NCBI RefSeq assembly: GCF_014522305.1
Contig: NZ_CP041982.1
Coordinates: forward strand, 997,001 to 1,061,000
DNA from: Lactobacillus sp. PV034
GTDB lineage: Bacteria > Bacillota > Bacilli > Lactobacillales > Lactobacillaceae
Direction: 5' to 3'
DNA: 64,000 bases
This document shows positions 45,613 to 54,872 of this stretch, piece by piece. Within the stretch, counting starts at the first letter, position 1; every line of letters begins with the position of its first letter. The notes under the pieces are model-generated. The model did not search any database and was not told the origin of the DNA. It worked only from the letters and a program-made list of their open reading frames with translations. A program made the translations under genes and the position numbers.

Positions 45613-46518
45613 ATGAAGAAATCTAGATTATGGGCTGGACTTGTGGCCTTATTACTTGTATTTGTTACTACTGGATGTGCTAATAACGCAAGCAAGACCT
45701 CTTCAGCTGATTACAATACCTTAATGAGTCAAGGTAAGGATTACGTTGATGATCAAAATTACTCTAAGGCTGAGGATAAATTTGAACAAGCTCACCAAAT
45801 TAAGGCAACTAAAGAATCTAAGGCTTATGCTGATCAAGCTGAAGATATGAATGATGCTAAAGATTCAATTAGTGATTATGAATTCGGTGCAGCCCTTAAG
45901 GATCTTAACAAGGCTCAAACTAAGAACAATGGTTATGCTGTCATGACCAAACAAGCTAAGAAGCTTTACAACACCATTGATGAAGTAAACAACAATATAA
46001 AGAACGAAATTAATCCTTTATATAGAAAAGCTAAAAACGCATATAAGAATAATGACTATTCTGAAACTGAAGAATTATGTAACCAAATCTTAGACTTACC
46101 ATACTTAAACGGTAAATACGCTAAGTACTACAAGCAAATTAAGAGTGACGTTAAGGATTTACTTAATGATGCTCAAGATGCAGCTGGTGATTCTGATTCT
46201 TCATCTTCTAAGAAGAGTAATTCCAACAATTCTAGTGAAGACACTAACTCAAACGAAGATGCTCAAACTTCAAGTAAAAATAGTAGCAGCTCAAATCAAG
46301 CTTCAAGTAGCAACAATGGCAATAGCATGACCGTTGGTGGTCAAGCCGTTACTGCTCGTGTAATCGCACAAGTACGTGAAAAATTAGGTTCAATTGGTGT
46401 TAATACTTCATCTTGGACTGACCAAGATGTTGCTAACTTCATGAACTCTGCTGCTCAAAACGGCCACACTACTATTGATTCTTACACTCAAAGTGACGCC
46501 AACAACTTCACTAAATAA
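45613..46518 (+). CDS. Exported lipoprotein with Ser-rich linker
   Basis: 301 aa. Start ATG 45613 (MKKSRLWAGLVALLLVFVTT) with GAAGGAGG before it; an upstream open frame begins at 45526. Lipobox TTGC (Cys near 22). Residues 25-190 are helical with repeated TPR-like segments (SQGKDYVDDQNYSKAEDKFE and DYSETEELCNQIL). A Ser/Asn-rich linker (about 195-245) and a compact 60-aa C-terminal domain (VTARVIAQVREKLGSIGVNT) follow. The helical part looks like tetratricopeptide-type repeats; the tail is unfamiliar. Surface scaffold or wall-associated role is only a guess. Confidence 0.7.
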   Translation: MKKSRLWAGLVALLLVFVTTGCANNASKTSSADYNTLMSQGKDYVDDQNYSKAEDKFEQAHQIKATKESKAYADQAEDMNDAKDSISDYEFGAALKDLNKAQTKNNGYAVMTKQAKKLYNTIDEVNNNIKNEINPLYRKAKNAYKNNDYSETEELCNQILDLPYLNGKYAKYYKQIKSDVKDLLNDAQDAAGDSDSSSSKKSNSNNSSEDTNSNEDAQTSSKNSSSSNQASSSNNGNSMTVGGQAVTARVIAQVREKLGSIGVNTSSWTDQDVANFMNSAAQNGHTTIDSYTQSDANNFTK

Positions 46519-46602
46519 TAAGAAAAGTTGATTTTAAGCTTATTTCAAGGTAAAATCATATTGATTTTGTACTAGTACTACATATTAAAGGAGCTCTTAA
46601 CT

Positions 46603-47034
46603 TTGACTGAAGAAAGCAAAAAGAACACCGAAGAAGAAAACGTAGAAGAAGAAGACGAAAGATTCAAGGTTGTTATTCCAGAACCTAACCGCGTTGAAAT
46701 GCCTCAACCTGAATTTTCAGAACAACCTGATTATTTAAAGGTTTTTGCTGACTTTTACATTTCTCGATTCGAAGCAGCTGATCTTGAAATTATGGATTCC
46801 TACGATGGTAACCATAATATGATCGAAATTAATTCTTATATTACTAACAATGATTCATTCAATCGTTCTAACTTGGTTAAACATGTTTTAAATATTCATG
46901 CTAAACGTTTTGAAGAAATCTTAGCTAATATTAAAGATCAAACTGGAATTGATCCTGAAAGCATGAAGACTTATGAAGATTGGAATCAATGGTACATTGA
47001 TCGTCGTAACGATATTCCACAATCAATGTCTTAA
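46603..47034 (+). CDS. Acidic hypothetical protein, TTG start
   Basis: 143 aa beginning at TTG 46603, preceded by AAAGGAGCTC 7 nt upstream; no ATG with a ribosome site lies nearby. A very acidic N-terminus (MTEESKKNTEEENVEEEDER) is followed by VVIPEPNRVEMPQPEFSEQ and a helical C-terminal half with RFEEILANIKDQTGIDPES. I do not recognise the family. It follows the lipoprotein by 84 nt in the same orientation and ends at a terminator, so it may be in the same transcript. Cytoplasmic. Confidence 0.6.
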   Translation: MTEESKKNTEEENVEEEDERFKVVIPEPNRVEMPQPEFSEQPDYLKVFADFYISRFEAADLEIMDSYDGNHNMIEINSYITNNDSFNRSNLVKHVLNIHAKRFEEILANIKDQTGIDPESMKTYEDWNQWYIDRRNDIPQSMS

Positions 47035-47041
47035 TTTAAAC

Positions 47042-47072
47042 GAAAAAGAGTCCTTACGGACTCTTTTTTTGT
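47042..47072 (+). terminator. Terminator after the acidic protein gene
   Basis: Stem AAAAAGAGTCC/GGACTCTTTTTTT with TTAC loop. Confidence 0.88.
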
Positions 47073-47140
47073 TAATTATTTCTCTGGTTAGGGTTGCAAC
47101 ATTACTCAATCTATTAGAAAATATACTCGTTTAACAATTA

Positions 47141-47166
47141 GAATGTCCAAGGGCATTCTTTTTTGG
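47141..47166 (+). terminator. Hairpin-T-run in the kup leader, possible attenuator
   Basis: Stem GAATGTCC/GGGCATTC followed by T6, lying 40 nt upstream of the kup start codon and after an earlier terminator, so it would interrupt only a transcript starting in the 70-nt gap. Confidence 0.45.
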
Positions 47167-47205
47167 TTGAGAGATAATTACTATATTTCTTAAGGAAGTA
47201 CAAAA

Positions 47206-49251
47206 ATGCATAAAGAAAAAAGCAAACGTATCTCCGCTGCAGGATTATTAATTGCAATCGGAATCGTTTATGGTGATATTGGAACAAGTCCTCTGTATGT
47301 AATGAAGGCTATTGTTGCTGGTAATGGCGGGATCGGAAATGTTAACCGTGATTTTATTGTCGGTTCAATTTCTCTAGTACTTTGGACTGTTACATTACTT
47401 ACTACCCTTCAAACTGTGTTCATTGCTTTAAAGGCTACTAACCATGGTGAAGGTGGGATTTTTGCCCTCTATACCCTGGTCAGGAAACTTGCCAAATGGC
47501 TTGTTTTGCCTGCTTTACTAGGTGGAGCGGCAATTCTAGCTGACGGTACTTTAACACCTGCAGTTACCGTTACAACCGCAATTGAAGGATTAAAGGGGAT
47601 TAAGTTCGGTAACAGCATCCCCGTTGATACCCAAAACATGGTAATCATCATTACCGTCATCATCTTATTGATCCTTTTTTCTATTCAAAGAATGGGTACT
47701 AGCTTCATTGGTAAAGCCTTTGGTCCAATCATGTTCATCTGGTTTACTTTCTTAGGTGGAATTGGCCTTTTGAATATGGCGAAAGATTGGTCAATTCTCC
47801 AAGCTATTAATCCATACTATGCAATTAAATTACTTGCTAGTCCATATAATAAAGAAGGAGTCTTCATCTTAGGTTCAGTCTTCTTGGCAACTACTGGTGC
47901 CGAAGCACTTTACTCAGATGTAGGTCACGTTGGTAAAAACAATATTATCGGATCTTGGCCATACGTATTTATTTGTTTAGCTCTTAATTACTTTGGTCAA
48001 GGTGTCTGGATTTTACAACACCCTACTTACCACACAACAGGTGACTTTAACCCCTTCTACGAAACCGTTCCTAATGATATTCGCTTATTAGCAATCGTCT
48101 TAGCAACTATTGCCGCTATTATTGCTTCTCAAGCCTTGATTACCGGTTCATTTACCTTAGTTGCCGAAGCAATCGGGATGAAGTTCTTACCAAGAATGAA
48201 TATTATTTATCCCTCAAATGAAAAGGGACAAATTTATATCCCTTCTATCAACAAAATGATCTGTGTTGCAACCATTGCCATTGTGCTTCTCTTTAGAACT
48301 TCTGCCCATATGGAAGCAGCTTATGGTCTTTCAATTACAATTTCAATGTTGATGACTACGATCTTGCTCTTTGAGTGGCTTATCTTAAAGGGTGTTCACC
48401 TTATTTGGGATTGGATTTTCTTACTCTTCTTTGGTCTTTTAGACATCATCTTCATGGTAGCCAGCTTAAGTAAATTCTTCCACGGTGGATATGTCTCACT
48501 CGTAATTGCCGGCTTTATCTGCCTCATCATGTATATCTGGTACTACGGAAACAAAATCCGTGATAAACGTGAAGCACGTAACGCTTACGTGCGTTTAGAT
48601 GATTACATTGACATGTTAACGCAATTAAGTCACGATGAGGATTATCCTACTTATGCTTCAAACCTTGTTTACATGGCCAAAGTTAAGTACAACAAATTCA
48701 TCAAACGCGAAATTTTATACTCAATTTTAGATAAACGTCCTAAACGTGCCCAAGCTTACTGGTTCGTAACAGTTAACGTAACTAATGAACCTTACACTGC
48801 AGAATATGCTGTTAATACTTTTGGAACAAAAAATGTAATTAACGTGCAATTATTCTTAGGCTTCAAGCAGCAACAGCGAGTTAACGTCTACTTGCGTCAG
48901 ATCGTCCATGATTTGATCGCTGACGGGACTATTGAAGCTCAGCCCCAAGAATACACTACTACACCTGGACGTGATGTAGGTGACTTCTCATTCGTTCTTG
49001 TAAATGACGTGATTAGTCCACAGACGCAATTACGTGGTTACGAAAAGGCATTAGTTGAAGCGAGAGTTTGGCTTCAAAACCTATCTTCTAACCCAGCTTC
49101 ATGGTTTGGCTTAGATTACTCCGATACAGTGGTTGAACGTGTTCCATTAATTCTGGGAGACCAACGCCGCATTCATATTACGCACATTCCTAATGACAAA
49201 TATGAAGTTGAAAAACGTAAACTTAAAACCAAGGGCGAATTAAGCAATTAG
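47206..49251 (+). CDS. kup: Kup-family potassium uptake protein
   Basis: Proton-coupled K+ transporter of 681 aa. Twelve helices (about 12-450) and a C-terminal cytoplasmic domain. Family signatures: GIVYGDIGTSPLYVMKA at residue 19, ATNHGEGGIFALYTLVRK near 80, ADGTLTPAVTV near 110, TTGAEALYSDVGHVGK near 228 and NYFGQGVWIL near 262. AAGGAAGT lies before the ATG. It has its own terminator. c-di-AMP control of Kup is known in relatives, but I do not see a ydaO-type riboswitch. Confidence 0.95.
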   Translation: MHKEKSKRISAAGLLIAIGIVYGDIGTSPLYVMKAIVAGNGGIGNVNRDFIVGSISLVLWTVTLLTTLQTVFIALKATNHGEGGIFALYTLVRKLAKWLVLPALLGGAAILADGTLTPAVTVTTAIEGLKGIKFGNSIPVDTQNMVIIITVIILLILFSIQRMGTSFIGKAFGPIMFIWFTFLGGIGLLNMAKDWSILQAINPYYAIKLLASPYNKEGVFILGSVFLATTGAEALYSDVGHVGKNNIIGSWPYVFICLALNYFGQGVWILQHPTYHTTGDFNPFYETVPNDIRLLAIVLATIAAIIASQALITGSFTLVAEAIGMKFLPRMNIIYPSNEKGQIYIPSINKMICVATIAIVLLFRTSAHMEAAYGLSITISMLMTTILLFEWLILKGVHLIWDWIFLLFFGLLDIIFMVASLSKFFHGGYVSLVIAGFICLIMYIWYYGNKIRDKREARNAYVRLDDYIDMLTQLSHDEDYPTYASNLVYMAKVKYNKFIKREILYSILDKRPKRAQAYWFVTVNVTNEPYTAEYAVNTFGTKNVINVQLFLGFKQQQRVNVYLRQIVHDLIADGTIEAQPQEYTTTPGRDVGDFSFVLVNDVISPQTQLRGYEKALVEARVWLQNLSSNPASWFGLDYSDTVVERVPLILGDQRRIHITHIPNDKYEVEKRKLKTKGELSN

Positions 49252-49261
49252 AGTAAATAGA

Positions 49262-49296
49262 AAAGCAAGTAACTAATTAGTTACTTGCTTTTTTGA
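49262..49296. terminator. Convergent terminator of kup and the aldo/keto reductase
   Basis: Stem AAAAGCAAGTAACTAATTAGTTACTTGCTTTTTT, a near-perfect palindrome with a short loop. Confidence 0.9.
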
Positions 49297-49306
49297 TAGT
49301 TAATTT

Positions 49307-50122
49307 CTATTCATCAATTCTCATGCTAGCTGGCCAGCCATCAATTGGTTGACGTCGATCTAATTTTTTAATTTCTGCTCTTTCTTCTGGAGTTAATTCA
49401 AAATCAAATATCTCAAAATTTTCTTTGATATGAGTAGGATTAGTAGATCTCGGAATCACCATAATATGCTCTTGATTTAAAAATCGCAATAAAGCTTGAA
49501 CTCCATTTTTATGATATTTTTCACCAATTTGCTTTAAGACTGGATGTTTTAACAATACTGGAGCATTTTCCATCAAAGGAGAATATGATTCATGGACAAT
49601 ATCATTCTCTACCAAAAACTTATGCATTTTTCCTTGTTGCAAATATAAATGAGTCTCAATTTGATCAAGGACAGGTTTAACTGGACTAGAAGCCATAATT
49701 TCTTTAGTTTGATTAATATTGAAATTAGATAAACCAATATTCTTTAATTTACCTACTTGATAAGCTTCAGTTAAGGCACGATAACTACCGATTGAATCAT
49801 CCATTGGCCAATGCAAAATCATCAAATCAAAATAATCTAATCCCGCTTTTGCCAATGATTCCTCAATACCAGCTTTAGTAGTTTCATATCCATCGGTCAT
49901 CGCTTTAGTAGTTACAAAAATTTCTTCACGTGGAATTTTACTTTCTCTAATAGCTTCTCCTACTTCACGCTCATTCTGATAATATTGGGCTGTATCAATA
50001 TGACGATAACCAATTTCAAGGGCAGTTAAAACTGCGCTTTTTGTTTCACTAGGTGGAATTTCATAAGTTCCAAAGCCAATCATCGGAGCATTTATACCTG
50101 TATTTAATTTTATTTCTTTCAT
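49307..50122 (-). CDS. Aldo/keto reductase
   Basis: NADPH-dependent (beta/alpha)8 barrel reductase, 271 aa. I start at the second of two Met codons (50120-50122, MKEIKLNTGINAPMIG), with GAGG 5 nt upstream. The catalytic tetrad is complete: D and Y in HIDTAQYYQNE near 45-50, K in VTTKAMTDG near 77 and H in DLMILHWPMD near 105. NADP-binding Arg/Asn appear in PRSTNPTHIKENFEIF near 228. It is of the 2,5-diketo-gluconate reductase type (AKR5-like). Substrate not deducible. The gene is solitary. Confidence 0.9.
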   Translation of the reverse strand: MKEIKLNTGINAPMIGFGTYEIPPSETKSAVLTALEIGYRHIDTAQYYQNEREVGEAIRESKIPREEIFVTTKAMTDGYETTKAGIEESLAKAGLDYFDLMILHWPMDDSIGSYRALTEAYQVGKLKNIGLSNFNINQTKEIMASSPVKPVLDQIETHLYLQQGKMHKFLVENDIVHESYSPLMENAPVLLKHPVLKQIGEKYHKNGVQALLRFLNQEHIMVIPRSTNPTHIKENFEIFDFELTPEERAEIKKLDRRQPIDGWPASMRIDE

Positions 50123-50138
50123 CATTACCTCTTTAAGC

Positions 50139-50173
50139 AAAAAAGAATTTCCTAACCGGAAATTCTTTTTCTT
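50139..50173 (-). terminator. Terminator of pepO
   Basis: Stem GAATTTCC/GGAAATTC around TAACC or its complement; it sits between pepO and the aldo/keto reductase start, on the side of the pepO stop. Confidence 0.8.
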
Positions 50174-52123
50174 TTACCAAATAACTACACGTTTTTCGGG
50201 ATCAAGCCACATACCATCTTCTGGCTTAACGTCAAATGCTTTATAGAATTCTTCTTGGCATTGTGATTGCACGTTAGCTCTCTCTGGACCTGGTGCATGA
50301 ACATCAACGGATACTTGTGTCTTAATTGATTCTGGTAATTGTTTAGTAGCCCAAACACGAGCGAAGTTTTCAAATACTTCTTTCATGTTGCCACCTTCAC
50401 CCTTATTAGCTTCAACTGCTGCAGTCAAACCACCTTGGTCGGCAATATTTTCAGAAACAATTTGCTTTCCATTCAAAGTAACTGGACCATATTCAATGCC
50501 ATTGAAAAGATCAATTTCTTCTTGAGTGCGCTTTTCAAATTCTGCAAAGTCTTCTTTGGTCCACCAATTCTTTAAATTACCAAATTCATCAAATTTAGCC
50601 CCATTATTATCAAAGGCATGGGAAATTTCGTGAGCAATAACTACCCCAATACCACCATAATTCAAAGCACGTGATTGCTTTAAATCATAGAATGGCTTTT
50701 GTAAGATGGCAGCTGGGAAAGTAATGTCATTTCTTTGAGGATCATAACATGCATTAACAAGGTTACCTGGCATCAGCCAAACAGTACGATCAACATTTTG
50801 TGTTAATTTTTCCAAGTTATACTTAATTTCTTCTTTACCTGCAGCAGATTCATTAGCATACAAGCTACCACCCTTAGATTCAGGGACAATTTGGAAACGA
50901 TCATAGATTTTTTCAATCTTATCTGGGTAACCAATCTTTAAGATTAAAGCACGTAATTTAACAATAGCCTTTTTCTTAGTATCTTCAGAAAGCCAATCAT
51001 TATCAGTGATTCTTTGTTCATAAACATCAATCATCTTATGAATCATATCTTCAACATCGGCTTTAGCTTCAGCTCCAAAGTAGGTTTGACCATAGTAAAC
51101 ACCTACTACTTCAGAGAACATCCCGTTAGCAATTCGGTAAGCTTGTTTAACACCAGAACTTAATTCCGGTTGACCTGATAAAGCTTGTGAAAATGGGAAA
51201 GCTGCCTCACGGAAGTCTTGTGACAAGTATGAAGCTACTGAATTAATAAAACCTGAAATCATCCAGCCTTTAATTTCTTCAAAATTATCAGGATTGATTA
51301 GCTCTTCAAAATGATCTAGGTACCGAGGTTCAGTAACAATAATTCTTTCTGGTTTTTGATCAAATAATTCACCTAGGAATTGATCAAACTTGAATGACTT
51401 AATTTTACTTTCAAAATCAGTAATTGATTCTGGATTATACATTGCTGGATAGTCAGCCCATTCTTCAGATGACTTAACTACCTTAGATAACTTCTTATCA
51501 AAAGCAAGTGCTTGGGCTACATACTTCTTGGCATCAGCTGCGCTAACTCCAGCCATGGTTAAAAGCTTTTCAGTTTGATTTTGCCAAACGTTCAAAAGAT
51601 CACTCGCTGCTGGATTTTCATAAGTAGTGGTATCAGGCAAAATCAAGCTTGCACCACCAAAGTGTAAAGCGTGAACTTTAGTGTTTTTCATATCTGCTTC
51701 GACATATATACTAAATGGTAACCCAAAACCATTCTTATATAAGTTAGCAGCTTTTAAATTCAAGTCAGCAAAGTCACGCAAACCAGTTAATTCTTCAAGA
51801 TCAGCTTGGATTGGCTTGGCACCATCCGCATTTCTTTTATCAAAATTATTAGCAAGCTTATATAATTCTACTGCCTTATCAAAGTTAGGCACATCAGGTA
51901 AAGCCTTTTTCCCGGCTGCAAAATCAGCAAAGTCACTCATTAACTCTTTTTCAATGTTGAGGTCAATACCATCAAAACTTGAAATACGAGAACGGTCAGA
52001 AGGAATTTTTGCATCTTCTAACCACTTTGAATTCACGGCTAAATACAAGTTATCTTGTGGGCGAGCATTTACATTAGGTTCAATAATATTGCTAGCTCCA
52101 CCACGAACATTTAATTGTTTCAT
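50174..52123 (-). CDS. pepO: Endopeptidase PepO (M13 neprilysin-type)
   Basis: Zinc metallo-endopeptidase of 649 aa, cytoplasmic, cutting oligopeptides. The zinc motif is GVVIAHEISHAFDNNGAKFD near residue 495 (HExxH) with the distal Glu in SENIADQGGLTAA near 555; the family's N-A-Y/F pocket is LVNACYDPQRND near 448. The C-terminal DVHAPGPERANVQSQ and FDVKPEDGMW are typical of lactobacillar PepO. No signal peptide. AAAGGGAGG lies ahead of the ATG. Monocistronic. Confidence 0.95.
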   Translation of the reverse strand: MKQLNVRGGASNIIEPNVNARPQDNLYLAVNSKWLEDAKIPSDRSRISSFDGIDLNIEKELMSDFADFAAGKKALPDVPNFDKAVELYKLANNFDKRNADGAKPIQADLEELTGLRDFADLNLKAANLYKNGFGLPFSIYVEADMKNTKVHALHFGGASLILPDTTTYENPAASDLLNVWQNQTEKLLTMAGVSAADAKKYVAQALAFDKKLSKVVKSSEEWADYPAMYNPESITDFESKIKSFKFDQFLGELFDQKPERIIVTEPRYLDHFEELINPDNFEEIKGWMISGFINSVASYLSQDFREAAFPFSQALSGQPELSSGVKQAYRIANGMFSEVVGVYYGQTYFGAEAKADVEDMIHKMIDVYEQRITDNDWLSEDTKKKAIVKLRALILKIGYPDKIEKIYDRFQIVPESKGGSLYANESAAGKEEIKYNLEKLTQNVDRTVWLMPGNLVNACYDPQRNDITFPAAILQKPFYDLKQSRALNYGGIGVVIAHEISHAFDNNGAKFDEFGNLKNWWTKEDFAEFEKRTQEEIDLFNGIEYGPVTLNGKQIVSENIADQGGLTAAVEANKGEGGNMKEVFENFARVWATKQLPESIKTQVSVDVHAPGPERANVQSQCQEEFYKAFDVKPEDGMWLDPEKRVVIW

Positions 52124-52228
52124 ATTTTGTCCTCCCTTTTACGGTAAAACTTTCAAATTAAATGGTAACATTATTAAAATTTTTAGTCTATTTTTCATAA
52201 ATAAAAATGCATAACTTTAAATTTCTTT

Positions 52229-52266
52229 AACTAAAAAAGAAGCAAGCAATTTGTACTGCTTACTTC
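52229..52266 (-). terminator. Terminator of the MFS gene
   Basis: Stem GAAGCAAGCA/TGCTTACTTC (one mismatch) with AAAAAA on the plus-strand left, a U-tract for the minus strand. Confidence 0.7.
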
Positions 52267-52274
52267 TCCATAAA

Positions 52275-53495
52275 TTAATGACTAAATAAAGTAATTTTAT
52301 CTTTAAGGTGAGCGTGAAGCGGAATTAGGTAGGCTACTAGCACAAAAATCCCAATCGCAGCTACGACAAAGAACGGTATATAGCCAAATTGATCAATCAT
52401 TAAACCACCAAATAAAGGTCCGACTGCTCGTCCAATTGATTGTGAAGATAAGGTAAGGCCTTGATATTTTCCTTTAGAAGAAATTGGTGATAACTCATTA
52501 ACGTAGGCTGGCATCGCTGGCATAGCAGTTGCTTCTCCCAATGTTAAAGTAATCATTGAAAAGACAAAGTGAGGATAATCTTTAGCAAAAATCAAAGTAA
52601 TAAATGAAATTGCAAACATCACGATGCCAAACACAACCTGATGGAAAAGAGTTTTAAATAAATTAGGATACTTGGCTAAGATTGCCTGAACAACCACAAT
52701 TGTTCCCGCATTAATTGTCCACAATAAACTATAAAGATGAAATGGAATGCCTAAAGAAACCATATAAACTGAAAGGTTAGATTCCCAGTTCATGTACATC
52801 AGCCAAATTACACCCAAAGCAACATAAAAGCCAAGGGTTAAGTACCAATTAGGACGTGGCATTGATTCTGCCTTATGCTTTACTTCTTCACCCTTATCTG
52901 CCATTCTCTCCTTGTGGTATTGAATAATTGGGCGATAGTTAAAGACAGTATTTAAACAAACTACTACAAAGAGCGCCCCAGCAATAATAAATAAGAGTGT
53001 TACAGAATAATCATAGACATATCCGACAATTAAAGTACCAATAACTACTCCCAAATTCTGGAAGAAGTATAGCATATTAAAAACAAATCTTGGTTGTTTA
53101 GATTTTAAAGATGTAGCAGTGGAATTAATCAAAGCACCATTCCAACCACCTAAAAATCCCGTCAATGTCATCCAAAGCCAATAAATTGGCCAAGTATGGT
53201 TCGCTGCCATTGAAAATAAAACAGCCGCATCCAAACCAGCTCCAGCAATTAATAGATAATATGGATTAAACCTATCATAGGCCCAGCCGGCAATAAAGGA
53301 ACCAATCATGTTGGCAAGACAATTAAATAGTAATACTACACCTATCATGGCTAAAGATACATGTAGTCTCTTATTCAGAAATACTGATGTCAGTGGCCAA
53401 ATGAAACTAGCTCCAATCCAGGTAAATAATTCACCTAATAAAAGCCAAGGCATTTTTATTTCATCATTTGGTTTAGCACCAAATTGTGTCTTCAT
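52275..53495 (-). CDS. MFS transporter
   Basis: 406 aa, twelve helices in two halves of six with a charged central loop (HKERMADKGEEVKHKAESMPRP near 200). Loop 2-3 has GWAYDRFNPYY, the MFS GxxxDRxxxR-type signature, and the second half has LSPISSKGKYQGLTLSSQSI near 345, characteristic of drug-type efflux/DHA1 transporters. It is divergent from the azoreductase-MarR operon with 152 nt between the starts and the MarR operators in that gap. Likely an exporter of a small hydrophobic compound; substrate unknown. Confidence 0.85.
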   Translation of the reverse strand: MKTQFGAKPNDEIKMPWLLLGELFTWIGASFIWPLTSVFLNKRLHVSLAMIGVVLLFNCLANMIGSFIAGWAYDRFNPYYLLIAGAGLDAAVLFSMAANHTWPIYWLWMTLTGFLGGWNGALINSTATSLKSKQPRFVFNMLYFFQNLGVVIGTLIVGYVYDYSVTLLFIIAGALFVVVCLNTVFNYRPIIQYHKERMADKGEEVKHKAESMPRPNWYLTLGFYVALGVIWLMYMNWESNLSVYMVSLGIPFHLYSLLWTINAGTIVVVQAILAKYPNLFKTLFHQVVFGIVMFAISFITLIFAKDYPHFVFSMITLTLGEATAMPAMPAYVNELSPISSKGKYQGLTLSSQSIGRAVGPLFGGLMIDQFGYIPFFVVAAIGIFVLVAYLIPLHAHLKDKITLFSH

Positions 53496-53562
53496 GAAAT
53501 GTCCTCCTTTAAATTAAATTCTGCTCTCTAGTCTATCAGGAATAAATTTTTTTGCACGTTTT

Positions 53563-53612
53563 GTTGACAATCAACATTATCAATTGATATTATATTTTTG
53601 TTGATAATCAAC
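53563..53612 (+). promoter_or_regulatory. Promoter with two palindromic MarR-type operators
   Basis: Promoter TTGACA (53565-53570), 17 nt, TATTAT (53588-53593). The 13-bp palindrome GTTGACAATCAAC (53563-53575) covers the -35 and an almost identical GTTGATAATCAAC (53600-53612) lies at the transcription start. An ATCAATTGAT palindrome (53579-53588) lies between them. Two copies with 37-bp spacing suggest autorepression by the MarR protein of the operon, with possible influence on the divergent MFS gene. Confidence 0.85.
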
Positions 53613-53647
53613 ATTATTTACGATTTTATACTTAAGGAGACTTTATT

Positions 53648-54334
53648 ATGACAACAGTTTTAGTTATTCAAGCTCATCCACATACAAAAAATAGTTTATC
53701 GGTAACAGTAGGCAAAAAATTTATTGATACTTATCGTAAAAATCATCCTAATGATAAAATTATTATTCGTGACTTATATGCCAATAGGGGTGTACCACCC
53801 TTAAACGACTTAACTATGGAAGCCTGGCGTAAAAAGAAATTTCAAGAAGAACTTGCCCCTGCAGAAGAAAAATTACTTACAGACCATGAAACATGGCTCG
53901 ATGAATTCATGAATGCTGATAAATATATCTTTATTAATCCAATGTATAATCATTTTTTACCGGCCGAATTAAAGCAATATTTAGATTTAACTGCAGTAGC
54001 ACATAGGACCTTTAAATATACTGCAAAAGGCCCAGTAGGATTATTAAAAAATAAAAAGGTAATCCATATTCAATCTTCTGGCAGTATTTATCATCAAGAA
54101 GGCAAGTGGGGAATTATAAAATTTGCTTTTAAAAAACTATTTCATATTTCAAGTTCTCAAAGTTGTGCCTTAATGGATTTAGGCAGTCTTTATCTTGTTA
54201 ATATGTTAAAATTTTATGGTATAAATGATATTGATAGTATTTATATCGAGGGTGCTGATGCTAATCCAAGTCAAAGAGAAAATACATTAGCTGCAGCGCA
54301 AAAAATGGCTACACAAAAGGCAATAAACTTTTAA
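53648..54334 (+). CDS. FMN-dependent NADH-azoreductase-like / NAD(P)H quinone oxidoreductase
   Basis: Flavodoxin-fold protein of 228 aa. VLVIQAHPHTKNSLSVTVGK at the start is the FMN phosphate loop, followed by NDKIIIRDLYANRGVPPL. FINPMYNHFLPAELKQYLD near residue 98 and SSGSIYHQEGKWGIIK near 141 are azoreductase/quinone-reductase elements. TAAGGAGAC is 6 nt upstream of the ATG. It is first in an operon with the MarR-like gene 15 nt downstream, which binds the operators described above. Probably detoxifies quinones or electrophiles, which then induce the operon. Confidence 0.85.
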   Translation: MTTVLVIQAHPHTKNSLSVTVGKKFIDTYRKNHPNDKIIIRDLYANRGVPPLNDLTMEAWRKKKFQEELAPAEEKLLTDHETWLDEFMNADKYIFINPMYNHFLPAELKQYLDLTAVAHRTFKYTAKGPVGLLKNKKVIHIQSSGSIYHQEGKWGIIKFAFKKLFHISSSQSCALMDLGSLYLVNMLKFYGINDIDSIYIEGADANPSQRENTLAAAQKMATQKAINF

Positions 54335-54349
54335 GATAGGAATTTTATC

Positions 54350-54853
54350 ATGTCCAATTATTCGGCTAATGACTTGCTTAATCTTATTAAACAATTACGA
54401 ACTCATACTGATTCAAGCTCAAAAGAAAAAAGATGGATTCAGTTACATTTATCTGATCCACAATTAACCAAAATTATCCCTTCGCTTTCAGTTGTAGCTC
54501 TACATATTCTTTCTATTTTAGAAAAAAAAGATCTAACCGGAATTGATTTAGCTAATAAATTGAATGTTACCCGTGGAGGTATTACTCGGGCGGCTCAAAA
54601 ATTAATTACTAATAATTTAGTTCAAACTTTTAAACATGAAGATGATCAAAAGCGCATTTATTATTCCCTCACTTCACAGGGAGCCAAAATTGCCAAGGTT
54701 CATGATCAAATGCATATGAGAATAAATAATAAATTTGAACAATTTATTAAAAATAAATATTCTTCAGCTGATCTAAATCTTATCGGAGGCTTTTTAAGCG
54801 ATATTTTATTAATGGAAAATAATTTTGATACCGAAAAAGCTGAGTCTGATTAA
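54350..54853 (+). CDS. MarR family transcriptional regulator
   Basis: 167 aa. A winged helix-turn-helix at about 60-125: LHILSILEKKDLTGIDLANK then LNVTRGGITRAAQKLITNNL, the wing FKHEDDQKRIYYSLTSQGAK, as in MarR/SlyA. Helical dimerization ends on both sides. It follows the azoreductase gene by 15 nt and probably represses the promoter at 53563-53612. No Cys that would mark a redox-sensing OhrR type is evident, so a ligand is more likely. Confidence 0.9.
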   Translation: MSNYSANDLLNLIKQLRTHTDSSSKEKRWIQLHLSDPQLTKIIPSLSVVALHILSILEKKDLTGIDLANKLNVTRGGITRAAQKLITNNLVQTFKHEDDQKRIYYSLTSQGAKIAKVHDQMHMRINNKFEQFIKNKYSSADLNLIGGFLSDILLMENNFDTEKAESD

Positions 54854-54872
54854 TAGACTCAGCTTTTTTTAC
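54836..54872. terminator. Convergent terminator of marR-type gene and D-Asp ligase
   Basis: Stem AAGCTGAGTC/GACTCAGCTT around TGATTAATA, with T7; contains the MarR gene's stop. Confidence 0.9.

Noticed and set aside
51681..52214. 177-aa plus-strand ORF overlapping pepO
   Set aside because: Antisense to the well-supported pepO N-terminus; the composition is of a shadow frame.
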